Under the pieces are notes generated by a model that saw only the letters and a list, made by a program, of their open reading frames with translations, made no database searches and was not told the DNA's origin. From the NCBI GenBank assembly GCA_003116975.1, contig BGKB01000033.1, positions 372,001 to 436,000 of the forward strand: a stretch of 64,000 nucleotides of DNA. Direction: 5' to 3'. Numbering within the stretch: the stretch's first letter is position 1; the number at the start of each line of letters is the position of its first letter. Positions 8,290 to 17,965 of this stretch are shown here, piece after piece. This stretch comes from Aurantiochytrium sp. KH105 (lineage: Eukaryota; Sar; Bigyra; Thraustochytrida; Thraustochytriidae). The translations under genes and the position numbers were made by a program.

Positions 8290-11200
8290 TCATCTTGGAA
8301 GAACGAGACCAACAAGCACGTCCAATAGCTGTACAAGTAAGAGCACGGCGAGCAAAGCAATTTGCAAACGTTGCGGAGGACTTGCCTCACGCCATGCAGA
8401 AACGTAAAACGAGGTGCGCAAAAGGTCCTCCGAAACCTCGTCGACGGCTACGCTCAAACCTGCAACAAATGCCTTGAGGAATCCTCCTTGTGCTTCTTCA
8501 ACCGAGGAGACCGCGGTTGTGACCGCCTCCTGCGCATTTGCAACACGCGCGCTTGTAGGCATGTTGGAAGTTTGCTGCTGCCGCGCCAAGTCGATCCAAG
8601 CAGCCATGTTACGCTTGCCAGTCGCCACATTCTCCTTTTCAATCTTGCTCTTGAGAAAGGGAACCGCAACAGCTTTGAGCCACTTGATTCGGCACGAGAC
8701 ATCCAGGCGGCACCACGCCTCGTCGGGGTGTGTCTTGCGGTCATTGCTCATCTCTGACAACACATAACGCGTGCGAACCATAAAGGTGTCCGAAAAAGGG
8801 AAACCGGAAAGCGAAGTGTCGCAATTGAGAATGAGACGCCCGCCAGGCTGTGCTCGAAAGGTCTTTGTCCCCTCCTCGCTGGCCTGATTCTGGTCGGTGG
8901 CCACGAGACCCAAAAGACGCTGGACTTGCGCAGAGCGCGCAACCTGTTTCCCCCACGGGCTGTTCCCAACGGGGTGCGCGAAACTTACAATGCGCAAGAG
9001 AGCTTCGTCAGAAGGGGACTCGTCGCTTTCGTCAAGCAGGGACGCGCTCGGATACAATTCGCGAGAGAACTGCGAGATTGCAGTGGAAGCGTCCTTGTTA
9101 TGCTCAAAATCCGGAAACTCTTGGTCGTAGTCCCCAAGTGACTCGCCCAAATCATGGGCAAGGTCATATTTGGCCGGGAGCGAAAGGTCGAGTCGCTCGC
9201 GGCCGAGCCAGAGCCGCGCCGCGACTTCCTCTAGAGAACCAGTCCAGAAAGATTTGCTCAGTTCCTTGTGATCCGCGGACAGTTTCGGGGCATCTACTTT
9301 CCAGCATGGACACGGCTCCGATCCGGGAGGGCGCAGGCACTGTACGCATGGCTTTGCAAAAGGTCCATCCGCTTCTGCGGCGGTGCCAGTCGGCACGAGC
9401 GCGGCGGATCCATCTTGAGAGGTTTTTTCTGCGCGCTTTTCTTTGGCTTCAATCATCTCTTGCACTTCAGAGGTTGAAAGACCGAGTCGCAAGAAGCCGG
9501 AATTTCGCGGTCGTTTCGTTGGCTCGCCCGCCGAGGTCCCAGAGGACCCGGTCGAAGCCGTGGTCTCGGTCACACCATCTCCGGGGCCGATCACAAGCTT
9601 GTTCCCCTTGTAGCTCTCTCCGAGACGCGGATCAAGCTCGTGCCATGGCGCGTTTTCGCTGTGGACTTTGGTGCCTTTCTCAACGAGGTCGCGGTTGACG
9701 CCTGAGAGCTGAACAATCCTGCCATGGCATTTGTCACGATTAAAGAGGGAGGTAAACGTGAGCTCTGTCTGGGCTTTACCTTCTGTCCGAGGTTGAAGAC
9801 GTACGACTAGCGAGTTTGCGACAAGACCCCACGCCGTGGCGGCCTTGATCACTTTTACAACGTGAGCAAGGTGCACGACCAGCTTGCAGCTGCCGAACAC
9901 GGGCTCGTAAATAGCAAGTGTGCTGAAGCAAAGGAACTGCTTGGTGAGAATGAGTCGCCCTTGCTGCGGTACTTTGCCAGGTAGATACGCGCAAGAGTAC
10001 GAGGCAACAACGACTTCGTTTGCAGGCAGCCCAAATTCCTCCGTTAGCATTTCGCTCTCTGTGAGCTTGAGCTTTCGCTTGGCGAAACCCCCATTGCGGC
10101 GATTCAAGGTTGGGACGGCATCCAAGGCGGCCTCGTCCTTTCCATCATTACTCGCAGAATCGCCATCTTCGTCGTCATCGTCGTCGTCATCGTCATTGGT
10201 TCCATGGGCGTTGTTGTTGTTGTTGTTGTCGTCGTCGTTGTCTTCGTCATCCTTTTCCTTTCCATGACTCTCATGATTGGGCTGAGATTTGGCGCTGTGA
10301 AAGGGTCCGAAGACAGTCGGGTTGTCTGGCTGGGCGTGCGGCATGGCAGCAAACCGTTCGATATCTGTGACAGGTTCCATTTTTTTCAGCTCTTGCATCA
10401 TCTTCTTGCCGAGTTGCTGGATGGTGACGGTAAAGTCTGAAGCACTGCGCACAAGCTTTTCGAGGCCGGCCTTGAGATCGCGAAGACGCATTTGGTGAAT
10501 TGACACGAACCCGGAGACTGTGCCAGCGATCTGCACTGCATAGGCCTTGATTTGAGCCTCGAGCCGTTGCGAGGCCTCATCAACGTCTGCCTGCAGCTTG
10601 ACGCGCTGGTCCCCCAGGCTTGCAATGCGCTTGTTAAGCTTTTCAGCACGATCCTCGGCGTCCGCGAGAACAGTTGCGCGCGATGGCGTGGAGAGTCCAA
10701 AGAGGCGCTTCACGACGCTCTTGCCCCCGCCGCTGTTTGAAGAGGCGGTTGCCCCATTTGAAGACGTTTGCGTGGTCGAAAGTCCACTTGCCGTCGACAT
10801 CATTTCCTCATCTGGATGTGAGGCTGTTTCTGTCGAAGCGGCATCTTCACCAGCGGCAGGAGCAGCGGGAGCGGGAAAGCCCGCAGCAGGGTGCGACGGC
10901 GAAGAAGCATCGGGCGCGGCAGATGAAGACAAAGGCACATCAGCCTCTGCATTTTCAGCCGACTGCGCTGTGCCATCTTCAGTAGCATTGGATGCCTCCG
11001 CGAGATCGGCCTCGCTAACATCGGAGCGAGAGCGTAACTTCTTACGCGCATCTGCAACGTCGCTGAGAGCCCTTTCACGTGCTTGCGAGGATCGCGAAAT
11101 GGATTCGTCGCACTGCTCAACTCTGGCACGCGCATCCTTGAGCGAGGTGGCGACAAGCTGTAGCTCCTTGTGCGCCGCTGTCCGTGCGGCGAGCAATTGC

Positions 11201-12540
11201 TTGCTTCCGGACTCGTAGGCTGCGGTGACGGCAGCGAAGCCGTCTGCGGTCGCACCAAGCTTGGTTGCAAAGTCGGCAAGGACCATCGAGCTTTGTTTCA
11301 TAATCACCATGTACATGCGCCACGCCTGGCGCTCTGTTTCCTTGGTCTCCTCTTCGGAAAAGAGGTCAGCGTACTCGCAGCTAACGCGCAAATGCTCCAG
11401 ATTCATCGAGGACGCGAGTGCGTCTGTGTCCCGAGCTCGTTGATCGACGGCAGCCGCGAGTTCTCGCGAGACTGTCGCGGCTACACGAGAAATGGTTGCC
11501 CAGTTTGCGCAGGCGTTTGTCGCAGCCTCCACACTGGCGGAGGCCACGTCTGGTTCGGCACGACCGAGCGCCTCGTAGACCCGCGCCGCCGCATCATTGG
11601 TATCATCCTCTGCCTTTTTCTTGGAAGCTGCGCCGGTGTCTGGGGCTTGCTCACGAGTCTTTTCTTGTTGCGCGTCTTCGTGCGTAGCCTGCGTTGCAGC
11701 AGCAGTTTCAGTTTCCGGGATACCCTCCATGGCAGTATCAACGATGGCCGCAACGTCTTTGCGAAGTTCTGCGGCTGGATCGACGGCAGCGACGACAGTT
11801 TGTAGCGCCGTTGCAACTTCTTCGTTGAAGCTAAGGACGTGCTGGTTGGCCTCTGCCATGGCATCGACGCAAATGAGCATGGTTTCGCCGCGATGAAGCC
11901 ATAGGGTGTACAGATGCGAAAGATATTCGCGAAGACTGGCGCGTTGGGCACGCGCTTGCTTGTTGTACTTTACGGAGGCTTGTTGCACAGCCAAGGAGGA
12001 TCCTGACTCCCTGGCGCGCTCAACGGCGGCGCGCAAGGTCTTGGCCTCGCGCTGGACGCTGGTCTGGCCCGAGGTCCACTCTTGCACTTGCTTGCGGTGA
12101 TCCTTGACGAGCGGCGTGAGCACAGTGTTGGCTTGCGTGAGAATGCACTGCTGCATGCCGAGATGGTGTTTACCAAGGCTCTGGAAGCCGCCCACGACGG
12201 CGGCGACGGCGGCGACGAGGCCAGACTCGCCCCCGGCATCGACTTCGTTGAGCACGTTTGCAGAGACGATGATCTTATCCAGGCTGGCGCCGTACTTGCC
12301 CTCCACCTCTGCCCACGTCTGCAGGATGCTCACGCAGTCCTTGGTCACCTCAAGCCACTCGGCGACCTGCGCGCGCGCCGGGTCTGGCGTTTTGCTCAGC
12401 TGCTTGACGAAGCTCCGCTCCAGCTTCGAGGCGTAGCTCTGCAGTCTGTGGCCCGTCCCGGGAGGTTTGCCGCTGCCTGCGTCCGGGCCCACCGCCGCCG
12501 CGGGCCCGCCGGCCTCCTCCTCGGTCTCCCCGGCCGTCAT
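8290..12540 (-). CDS. LAM/GRAMD1-type sterol transfer protein with F-BAR-like N-terminus
   Basis: A 1416-residue protein expected to sit at ER membrane contact sites and move sterol or other lipid. Approximate order: an F-BAR-like helical region (residues 30-290) with SKLERSFVKQLSK and WAEVEGKYGASLDKI; a second long coiled-coil region (300-720) with a Ser/Ala-rich spacer; an Asp/Asn-rich linker (about 750-800); a GRAM domain (825-925) with GRLILTKQFLCFST; a small Cys-rich patch CVQCLRPPGSEPCPC; a VASt/StART-like domain (about 1093-1313) beginning LSKSFWTGSLEE; and a hydrophobic C-terminal anchor (about 1392-1414). Yeast Lam1/Sip3 and Lam3 combine BAR, PH, GRAM and StART-like domains with a membrane anchor; I do not see a clear PH domain here. 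The ATG at 12540 is clean. The lipid carried cannot be read from the sequence. Confidence 0.85.
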   Translation of the reverse strand: MTAGETEEEAGGPAAAVGPDAGSGKPPGTGHRLQSYASKLERSFVKQLSKTPDPARAQVAEWLEVTKDCVSILQTWAEVEGKYGASLDKIIVSANVLNEVDAGGESGLVAAVAAVVGGFQSLGKHHLGMQQCILTQANTVLTPLVKDHRKQVQEWTSGQTSVQREAKTLRAAVERARESGSSLAVQQASVKYNKQARAQRASLREYLSHLYTLWLHRGETMLICVDAMAEANQHVLSFNEEVATALQTVVAAVDPAAELRKDVAAIVDTAMEGIPETETAAATQATHEDAQQEKTREQAPDTGAASKKKAEDDTNDAAARVYEALGRAEPDVASASVEAATNACANWATISRVAATVSRELAAAVDQRARDTDALASSMNLEHLRVSCEYADLFSEEETKETERQAWRMYMVIMKQSSMVLADFATKLGATADGFAAVTAAYESGSKQLLAARTAAHKELQLVATSLKDARARVEQCDESISRSSQARERALSDVADARKKLRSRSDVSEADLAEASNATEDGTAQSAENAEADVPLSSSAAPDASSPSHPAAGFPAPAAPAAGEDAASTETASHPDEEMMSTASGLSTTQTSSNGATASSNSGGGKSVVKRLFGLSTPSRATVLADAEDRAEKLNKRIASLGDQRVKLQADVDEASQRLEAQIKAYAVQIAGTVSGFVSIHQMRLRDLKAGLEKLVRSASDFTVTIQQLGKKMMQELKKMEPVTDIERFAAMPHAQPDNPTVFGPFHSAKSQPNHESHGKEKDDEDNDDDNNNNNNAHGTNDDDDDDDDEDGDSASNDGKDEAALDAVPTLNRRNGGFAKRKLKLTESEMLTEEFGLPANEVVVASYSCAYLPGKVPQQGRLILTKQFLCFSTLAIYEPVFGSCKLVVHLAHVVKVIKAATAWGLVANSLVVRLQPRTEGKAQTELTFTSLFNRDKCHGRIVQLSGVNRDLVEKGTKVHSENAPWHELDPRLGESYKGNKLVIGPGDGVTETTASTGSSGTSAGEPTKRPRNSGFLRLGLSTSEVQEMIEAKEKRAEKTSQDGSAALVPTGTAAEADGPFAKPCVQCLRPPGSEPCPCWKVDAPKLSADHKELSKSFWTGSLEEVAARLWLGRERLDLSLPAKYDLAHDLGESLGDYDQEFPDFEHNKDASTAISQFSRELYPSASLLDESDESPSDEALLRIVSFAHPVGNSPWGKQVARSAQVQRLLGLVATDQNQASEEGTKTFRAQPGGRLILNCDTSLSGFPFSDTFMVRTRYVLSEMSNDRKTHPDEAWCRLDVSCRIKWLKAVAVPFLKSKIEKENVATGKRNMAAWIDLARQQQTSNMPTSARVANAQEAVTTAVSSVEEAQGGFLKAFVAGLSVAVDEVSEDLLRTSFYVSAWREASPPQRLQIALLAVLLLVQLLDVLVGLVLPR

Positions 12541-13704
12541 GGTGCTCTCTGCGCGCGCTCCGCTCCTCGAAAGCGAGTCTGGGTTTCTCTATCTTTTATC
12601 GCCGTCTCTCTCTCGAGTAGGTTTGTGTCTTGCGTTTCCGAGTCGTCTTCTGCCGCTGAGCATCAAAACCCAAGGGCCTTGCGTCAAACCAAGTTGTCGT
12701 TCTTTCGGCAAGCTCGTCGAGCAAGCTCGTCTCTTTTCTCTTTCTCAAGAGAGCGACGAGAATGCCTGATGAGAACGACGATGATGCTTGCGATCCGCGC
12801 GGACCGCGCCGGTCATGACGTCGAGCAGCGCGATGGCCATGTGCTCGTTGTTTATGAGAAATGCACGGAGTCAGTTCATGGTCGGCGGCAAGAGCAACTG
12901 CAAGTCGTGTCGCGCGGGGAACTCGATCGATCGACGTGTTTTCGTGATGGGACAGTACGTAGATCGAATGACGAGATCACCATGACTGTCATGCGATCGA
13001 TGCCGGAGCCCCCGTCGTCTGCAGCGATCAGAGAACCCCGTTCGGCGGATGGAGGTTGAGTCAGGGCTGCTCTGCCAAGGCAAGCTCGAGCTCGAGCTGC
13101 CAAGCCACCAAACAAGCACGCCATGGCGCCTGGCGTGCGAGAGCGTCGTCCGTCCCATGGGTCAGAGGTCGCACACACGCTCGCGTGGGGACGCTCACGC
13201 CTGCCTCTCACTGCAAACGCAAGCAGCAGCCTCACAGCATCACCAGTTTTTGCAAGGCCTAGTGCAACAGCAGCAGCACCAGCACCACCAGCATCAAGAC
13301 TTTTCTCGTGGTCCGCCCACAAACCCGCATCCTCGGAGTTGCGACGGCCCGAGTTCCCTTTCTTCGCCTTCAGCCTCACGAGGCAGGCGTCCCCGTCGCG
13401 CTCGTGCTGAGCATCACCTCCTCCACCTCCACCTCCATTCTATTCTCCCCATCACTTCCCTTCCTTCCTTCACTTCACTTTCTTCTTCTGCCGCTTCTAG
13501 TCGCCTTCACGTCACTTCGCTTTCGCTTTCGCGGACTGCATCTGTGGCGGTCCTGCCTCGGCGCGTCCCGTGCCAGTCGAGGCCGAGCAGAGCAGAGCAG
13601 AGCGGGAACAGGGAAAGCAGCAGGCCCGGCGCGGCGGTGCGCGGCGGCGGCGGCGGCGGCGGCTTCTCGCGCGCAGGGCGCGGCTCGCAGCGCGGCCATC
13701 CTCG
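12541..13704. other. Divergent spacer, LAM-like gene and cardiolipin synthase
   Basis: A gap of about 1.16 kb between two genes transcribed away from each other; it must contain both promoters and 5' UTRs. GC content rises toward the cardiolipin synthase start, with GCGGCG runs near 13640-13665. Overlapping open frames on both strands are products of GC-rich sequence. No specific element recognised. Confidence 0.4.
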
Positions 13705-15468
13705 ATGCTGGCGGCGGCGAGGGCCGCATGGTCGCGCGTGGCCTCGGCAGGGACGACCACGCGGACGGCCGCCGGGGGCGCCGTGGCCGTGCGCGGCGAG
13801 ACCGCCGTGCAGAAGTGGGGCGCGACGCCCGTCGTGCGCGACCTGGTGTGCGGAAACCGCGTCTCGGCCCTGCATGATGGCGCCGAGGGATTTCCCGCGC
13901 TGCACGAGGCCATCGAGGCCGCGCGCGAGGAGGTCCTCTTTGAGATGTACTGGTTCGAGTCCGACAAGGCCGGCTGGGGCATTGCACGGAGACTCATCGA
14001 TGCCGCCAAACGCGGCGTAGCCGTCCGCGTCGTCTACGACGGCTTCGGCTGCATGGACGCGGACAAGGGCATGTTTGAGGAAATGCGCCGCAATGGCTGC
14101 GAGGTGCTCGAATTCAACCCAATTCCACCATGGCAGCGCAAGTTCCGCATCGACCGCATTTTCCGACGCGACCATCGCAAGATGATGGTGGTCGACCGTT
14201 CCGTCGCCTTTACGGGCGGCATGAACATTTGCGACTTTTGGCTGCCAAAGGAGGAAGGCGGCGACGCCTGGCGCGATGTCATCGTGCGTATTGAGGGACC
14301 CGTGGTCCCTGCCTTTGCGGGTATTTTCGAACGCTTGGTCGGTCCTCTTCGCGAGGGAAACGACGACCGCGGCGACGCGTCCCTGGACGATGAGGACGCG
14401 GTGGGATGCTCGAAGACAATCCGTCCCACGTTTCTGCGCGCTCTCTTGGGCTGGCGTGCGGCGAACTCGGGGCATTTTCAGGAAATTCGGGACGAGCTCG
14501 CGCTCTCCGTGGACAAGGGTCGCGATTCCATGACCCGTTCGCTTCTAAAGCGCCTCAATGCGCTTCCCGACGACACGCTGATGCTGTTTCCCGTTGGCGT
14601 TCGCCAGGAAAACACGGTCAACACGGCCTCTGATGCGTGGTGGTCGGCCCAGGGCCGTCTCCGCGTTGGCCTATTTCAAACCGCTCAGACCGAAGCTGCC
14701 TTGGAGGGCGCCGCTGCGAGCATGACAGCGTCAGCGCCGGCGTCCGGTCCTGGGTTAAGCGAACGTCCGCCGGCGGGCTCCTTGGCGGGTTCTTTAGCCG
14801 CCTCGCCGGCGAATTCCTCTGAAGACCCAAAAGATGCGCATTATGCGTCGTACGCCGGCCTTCGACCGCGGGACCTGTTTTTCGAACAAGTACAGACGCG
14901 TTGGCAGAAACTAGGATCGAATGTGCAAATTATCACGAACGACGCTCTGAGCGAGCGAAACACGATTCGACGGGGGTACCTGCGCGCCCTACAGAACGCG
15001 AAGCGTCAAATCACCATTGTGAACAGCTACTTTTTGCCTTGTTCGAGCATTCGGCGCGAACTCTACCGTGCGGCGGACCGGGGCGTGGACGTCCGCATTG
15101 TGGTGCCTGGTGAAAAGACGGACTTGCAGTCGGTTCGGCTCGCGACGCACGCCATGTACGAGCGCATGCTGAGTAAGGGTATTCAGCTTTACGAGTACAT
15201 GCCTTCCGTTCTGCACAGCAAGGTTTGCATTATTGATGGCGAGGTTTCCACCGTTGGCACCTACAATTTGGACTACCGTTCCTGGTACTACAACCTTGAG
15301 ATTGTGACGGTGATCCACGACAAGGGCTTTGCTACGGACCTCTTGGCGCGTATTCAGCACGACATTGATCATGCTTGCATCAAAGTGGAGCACTCGACGT
15401 GGCTCACTCGTTCGTGGGCCAAGCGTCTGGCCGAGTCCTTCTTTTACACCTTTCGTCACCACATGTAG
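13705..15468 (+). CDS. Cardiolipin synthase, phospholipase D type, mitochondrial
   Basis: Predicted to join two phosphatidylglycerols, releasing glycerol, to make cardiolipin in the inner mitochondrial membrane. The 587-residue protein has the two HKD motifs of the family: H157-x-K159-x4-D164 followed by FTGGMNICD, and H504-x-K506-x4-D511 followed by VGTYNLDYRS. The N-terminus from the ATG at 13705 (MLAAARAAWSRVASAG) is Arg/Ala/Ser-rich and acid-free, as expected for a mitochondrial presequence. The frame is open further upstream without an ATG. Between the HKD halves lies a roughly 100-residue Ser/Ala/Pro-rich insertion, likely disordered. Bacterial cardiolipin synthases of this type have N-terminal membrane helices, which I do not see. 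A related mitochondrial PLD-type activity is the main alternative. Confidence 0.87.
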   Translation: MLAAARAAWSRVASAGTTTRTAAGGAVAVRGETAVQKWGATPVVRDLVCGNRVSALHDGAEGFPALHEAIEAAREEVLFEMYWFESDKAGWGIARRLIDAAKRGVAVRVVYDGFGCMDADKGMFEEMRRNGCEVLEFNPIPPWQRKFRIDRIFRRDHRKMMVVDRSVAFTGGMNICDFWLPKEEGGDAWRDVIVRIEGPVVPAFAGIFERLVGPLREGNDDRGDASLDDEDAVGCSKTIRPTFLRALLGWRAANSGHFQEIRDELALSVDKGRDSMTRSLLKRLNALPDDTLMLFPVGVRQENTVNTASDAWWSAQGRLRVGLFQTAQTEAALEGAAASMTASAPASGPGLSERPPAGSLAGSLAASPANSSEDPKDAHYASYAGLRPRDLFFEQVQTRWQKLGSNVQIITNDALSERNTIRRGYLRALQNAKRQITIVNSYFLPCSSIRRELYRAADRGVDVRIVVPGEKTDLQSVRLATHAMYERMLSKGIQLYEYMPSVLHSKVCIIDGEVSTVGTYNLDYRSWYYNLEIVTVIHDKGFATDLLARIQHDIDHACIKVEHSTWLTRSWAKRLAESFFYTFRHHM

Positions 15469-15877
15469 ACGAAAATGCCTTTTGCGCGACGTGGCTTGAC
15501 AGAGGCATCCATTCTGTTCTCCATGCAGGAATGCCAGATGGCGACCCGACTTGCACTGTCAGGCGTTTGCACGACGCGAGGCAGGATCTCGCGGAACGAC
15601 ATCTTCGACCTGGGCGCGGGGCCCGTTCCTGTCTCTTTTCCATCCTTCTATCTCTCTCTCTTGACCGCAGAGAGACAGCCAGCAAAGCGTCTTTGTCCGG
15701 GCTGCCTGCAGCAGGAGGCGCGCGAGCTCGCCAGGGCGGGAGCTTGCGCGTCCTCTGTGCGGACGCGCAGCGAGGCGGCAAACAAGCAAAGGCACAAGCA
15801 AGCAAGCAAGCAGAGGAAGATCGACGGCCGCGCAAGAGATCTCTGGTGGGCTTGGTTGATTTGTGCGACAACGGCCG
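15469..15877. other. Spacer after cardiolipin synthase
   Basis: 409 bases between two plus-strand genes. It contains a short CAAG-type run near 15783-15810 and no supported gene. It should include the 3' end of the cardiolipin synthase transcript and the promoter of the next gene. Confidence 0.4.
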
Positions 15878-16429
15878 ATGGCCTCGAACGGTGAGGGCGA
15901 GGCGGAGGCGGCGCAGGGCGCGCTCGAAGTCAAGGTCGGCGCGAGAGACCTGAAGCGCTTGCGTGGACTCCGTGTGAAGAATCACTTTTGCTCAATGATT
16001 ACGGTGTCGAGAAGAGGCGATCGGGAAGGATTTAGACAGCTCGTGCCGCTGGGTGACGCGCCGCATGCGATTGATCGGGCGCAGGATTGGTTTCGCGTGG
16101 AGCTTGACCGAATGCTGCTGTTCGAAGATGGACATCCGGCAGTCTTTGTCGTCCAAGGTGCGCAGAGCTCGCCCATGTGGCTTCACGTGGACGCCTTTAT
16201 CGAAGAGGCGCGAGCCGACTTTGGCGAGGACGTCGACGATAATGACGCGAGTAGAACGCAAGCCGACGGCCTTGGGTGGGCCAACGTCGCGCAATCTACG
16301 AGCGCAAAGCAGACATTGCATCCATCTGCAGGTCCACCATCACGATTGCAAGAAGCAGTGACGCAGGCTGTCATTCAATTGTCGACGCTGCAGGCGCTCA
16401 ATCAGCGCAAGCTCAGTCTTCTTGAGTAA
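15878..16429 (+). CDS. Hypothetical protein, 183 residues
   Basis: I do not recognise this protein. It starts at the ATG at 15878 (MASNGEGEAE); the frame is open five codons upstream without an ATG. The first half has a compact, folded look, with LRGLRVKNHFCSMITVSRR, then QLVPLGDAPHAIDRAQDWF, then LLFEDGHPAVFVVQG, suggesting strands with intervening helices. The middle (residues 125-155) is polar and probably disordered. The C-terminus (LQEAVTQAVIQLSTLQALNQRKL) is a good amphipathic helix. There are no Cys clusters or membrane segments. It is followed by a candidate AATAAA signal and converges on MZT1. Base composition and a clean frame support a real gene. Confidence 0.6.
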   Translation: MASNGEGEAEAAQGALEVKVGARDLKRLRGLRVKNHFCSMITVSRRGDREGFRQLVPLGDAPHAIDRAQDWFRVELDRMLLFEDGHPAVFVVQGAQSSPMWLHVDAFIEEARADFGEDVDDNDASRTQADGLGWANVAQSTSAKQTLHPSAGPPSRLQEAVTQAVIQLSTLQALNQRKLSLLE

Positions 16430-16445
16430 CATGTAACAAAAGAAA

Positions 16446-16451
16446 AATAAA
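16446..16451 (+). terminator. Candidate polyadenylation signal AATAAA
   Basis: AATAAA begins 17 bases after the stop of the 183-residue gene, in an A-rich stretch. It matches the eukaryotic poly(A) hexamer. Use in this organism is inferred. Confidence 0.4.
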
Positions 16452-16541
16452 CAAAGAAGAAGAAGAAGGACGCTTGAGATGGGTTGGTGATATACTGCAC
16501 ATGTTCGCGACGATGATTTCACATAAAGTGAGGATCCTTTG

Positions 16542-17094
16542 CTAGTGGGCGTCGGTTTCCTGGCCTGCCTCGCGATGCAGACTTGCGGCTTCGCGTCGGA
16601 GCTCTTTGACTACCATTGCAAGTGCTTCGGGGTTGACGCCATTCTCGCAAAGGCTGACGAGGATGGCCAGGGTCTCGCGATCGAGGCCTGTGTTGAGCAG
16701 GTTTGAGAGCTCGAGAAGCACTGCTCATTCATTGCACATCATATTTCAGAAAGATGACGATGCAAGCGTGCGAGATGAGCAGACATGATGGATGTTTGTT
16801 CGATTGATTCATGCAAAAGTTAGTCTTTGTCGGATCACCGCGGTCCCTCGCCTCGCGGGTCATCCATCCTCCCCCCTTATTGGCTCTTGCTTGCTGGCGA
16901 GGCGAGGTTGCTCGAGAGGGGGAGGGAAAAGAGGGCGCCCGTTACCCTGTTTGGCCAGACAGACCATGGCGCGCGTTGCGAGCCTCGCGGGCGCTCAGCG
17001 TCGTGGCGGGCGCGGGCGTCGAAGACAAGAGGTAGAGGCTGCAAGCGAACTTACCGTCGAGCGTCTGCTGCGCGCCGCGGAGCTTGTCAGCCAT
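16542..17094 (-). CDS. MZT1: MOZART1, gamma-tubulin complex subunit, two exons
   Basis: A small spliced gene on the minus strand. Exon 1 is 17094-17055 and exon 2 is 16720-16542; the 334-base intron starts GTAAGT and ends GAGCAG. Splicing falls inside a Val codon and gives 72 residues: [20 protein letters not shown], then [20 protein letters not shown], then [20 protein letters not shown] and a short polar tail. This matches MOZART1 nearly end to end; the human protein (82 residues) has VLLEISRILNTGLD and LCEQGINPEALS at the same places. MZT1 binds N-terminal regions of gamma-tubulin complex proteins and helps recruit or activate the complex at microtubule-organising centres. The gene is head-to-head with the glutathione peroxidase gene, with 241 bases between the two starts. 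Confidence 0.93.
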
Positions 17095-17335
17095 GGCGAG
17101 TGAGAGGTGTTGTGCCACGGTTTGGAAAACGTGTTTGATTGGGTTTCACTCTTTTGTTGGCAAACTAAAAGACGCTCGCAGTTCGTGTAGTATCTATATC
17201 TTGAGTGACGGGGCACCACCACCGAGGGTCTCGGAGTTGCCAAGGGAGCGGGGCAGTCTGCCAAGTGCGCGCGACTGCCTTTGTACCGTAGATTTTGCGC
17301 GCAGGCGCAAGAGCTACTCGAAGACGAAAGAGAAG
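17095..17335. promoter_or_regulatory. Shared head-to-head promoter, MZT1 and glutathione peroxidase
   Basis: 241 bases separate the start codons of two divergent genes, so both promoters and 5' UTRs must lie in or just beyond this stretch. I see no TATA box at a suitable distance from either start. The function is inferred from position alone. Confidence 0.4.
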
Positions 17336-17965
17336 ATGAGGACCTCAACATGCGGCATCTGCGTGATCTTTTCTGCGCTCGTGACACTGGCAAGCGTCAC
17401 AAAGGCTTTGGCGTCACCCGAGACGCTCTTCAAAGTGCAGGGCGCCAAGCTCTTGGAAACTGGCGCCGAGGTAGACTTTTCAGCACTTGCCAAAGATGAC
17501 AAGGTCAAAGCCTTTCTCATTGCAAATGTAGCATCCATGTGCGGGTACACGGAGAGCGGGTATCAGGATCTTCGCGAGATTGCATCGCGATACGATCCGA
17601 AGATTGTTGTTCTCGGTGCACCGTGCGCGCAATTCGGAAACCAAGAGTACGCCCAAGGAGATCGTATTTTGGCGTTTGCAGAGTCGAAAGGAGCCAACTT
17701 TCCGCTGCTCGAGCGCCAGGATGTGAATGGCGACAGCGCTAGCGAGCTCTTTACTTTTCTCAAGGCGGAGTCGTGCAAGCTCGAAGGTGCTGACAAAGAT
17801 TGTGGGGATGTGCGGTGGAACTTTGAGTTCTTTCTTGTCGACGCCAGCACTGGCAAGCTCGTCAAGCGCTGGCGCACTGGCACCCGTCTCCTCGCGCCAG
17901 AAGTTCTGCAGGTTTTGGACGCCACTATCTCTTCCGCAAAGGCGGAGAGAACCAAGGAGCTTTGA
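17336..17965 (+). CDS. Glutathione peroxidase family protein, secreted or lumenal
   Basis: Reduces hydrogen peroxide or lipid peroxides with glutathione or thioredoxin. From the ATG at 17336 the 209-residue protein begins with a signal peptide (basic MRTSTCG, hydrophobic ICVIFSALVTLASV, likely cleavage after ALA near residue 27). The family motifs follow: NVASMCGYT with the peroxidatic Cys69 (Cys, not Sec), APCAQFGNQE with Gln99, and RWNFEFFLVD with Trp161 and Asn162, which complete the catalytic tetrad. The usual FPCNQFG is changed to GAPCAQFG. Extra cysteines near SCKLEGADKDCGD may form disulfides in the secretory pathway. Which thiol reductant it uses cannot be read from the sequence. Confidence 0.88.
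   Translation: MRTSTCGICVIFSALVTLASVTKALASPETLFKVQGAKLLETGAEVDFSALAKDDKVKAFLIANVASMCGYTESGYQDLREIASRYDPKIVVLGAPCAQFGNQEYAQGDRILAFAESKGANFPLLERQDVNGDSASELFTFLKAESCKLEGADKDCGDVRWNFEFFLVDASTGKLVKRWRTGTRLLAPEVLQVLDATISSAKAERTKEL

Noticed and set aside
13049-14020. Overlapping frames upstream of the cardiolipin synthase
   Set aside because: They run into or through the true gene in other frames and reflect GC-rich DNA lacking stops.
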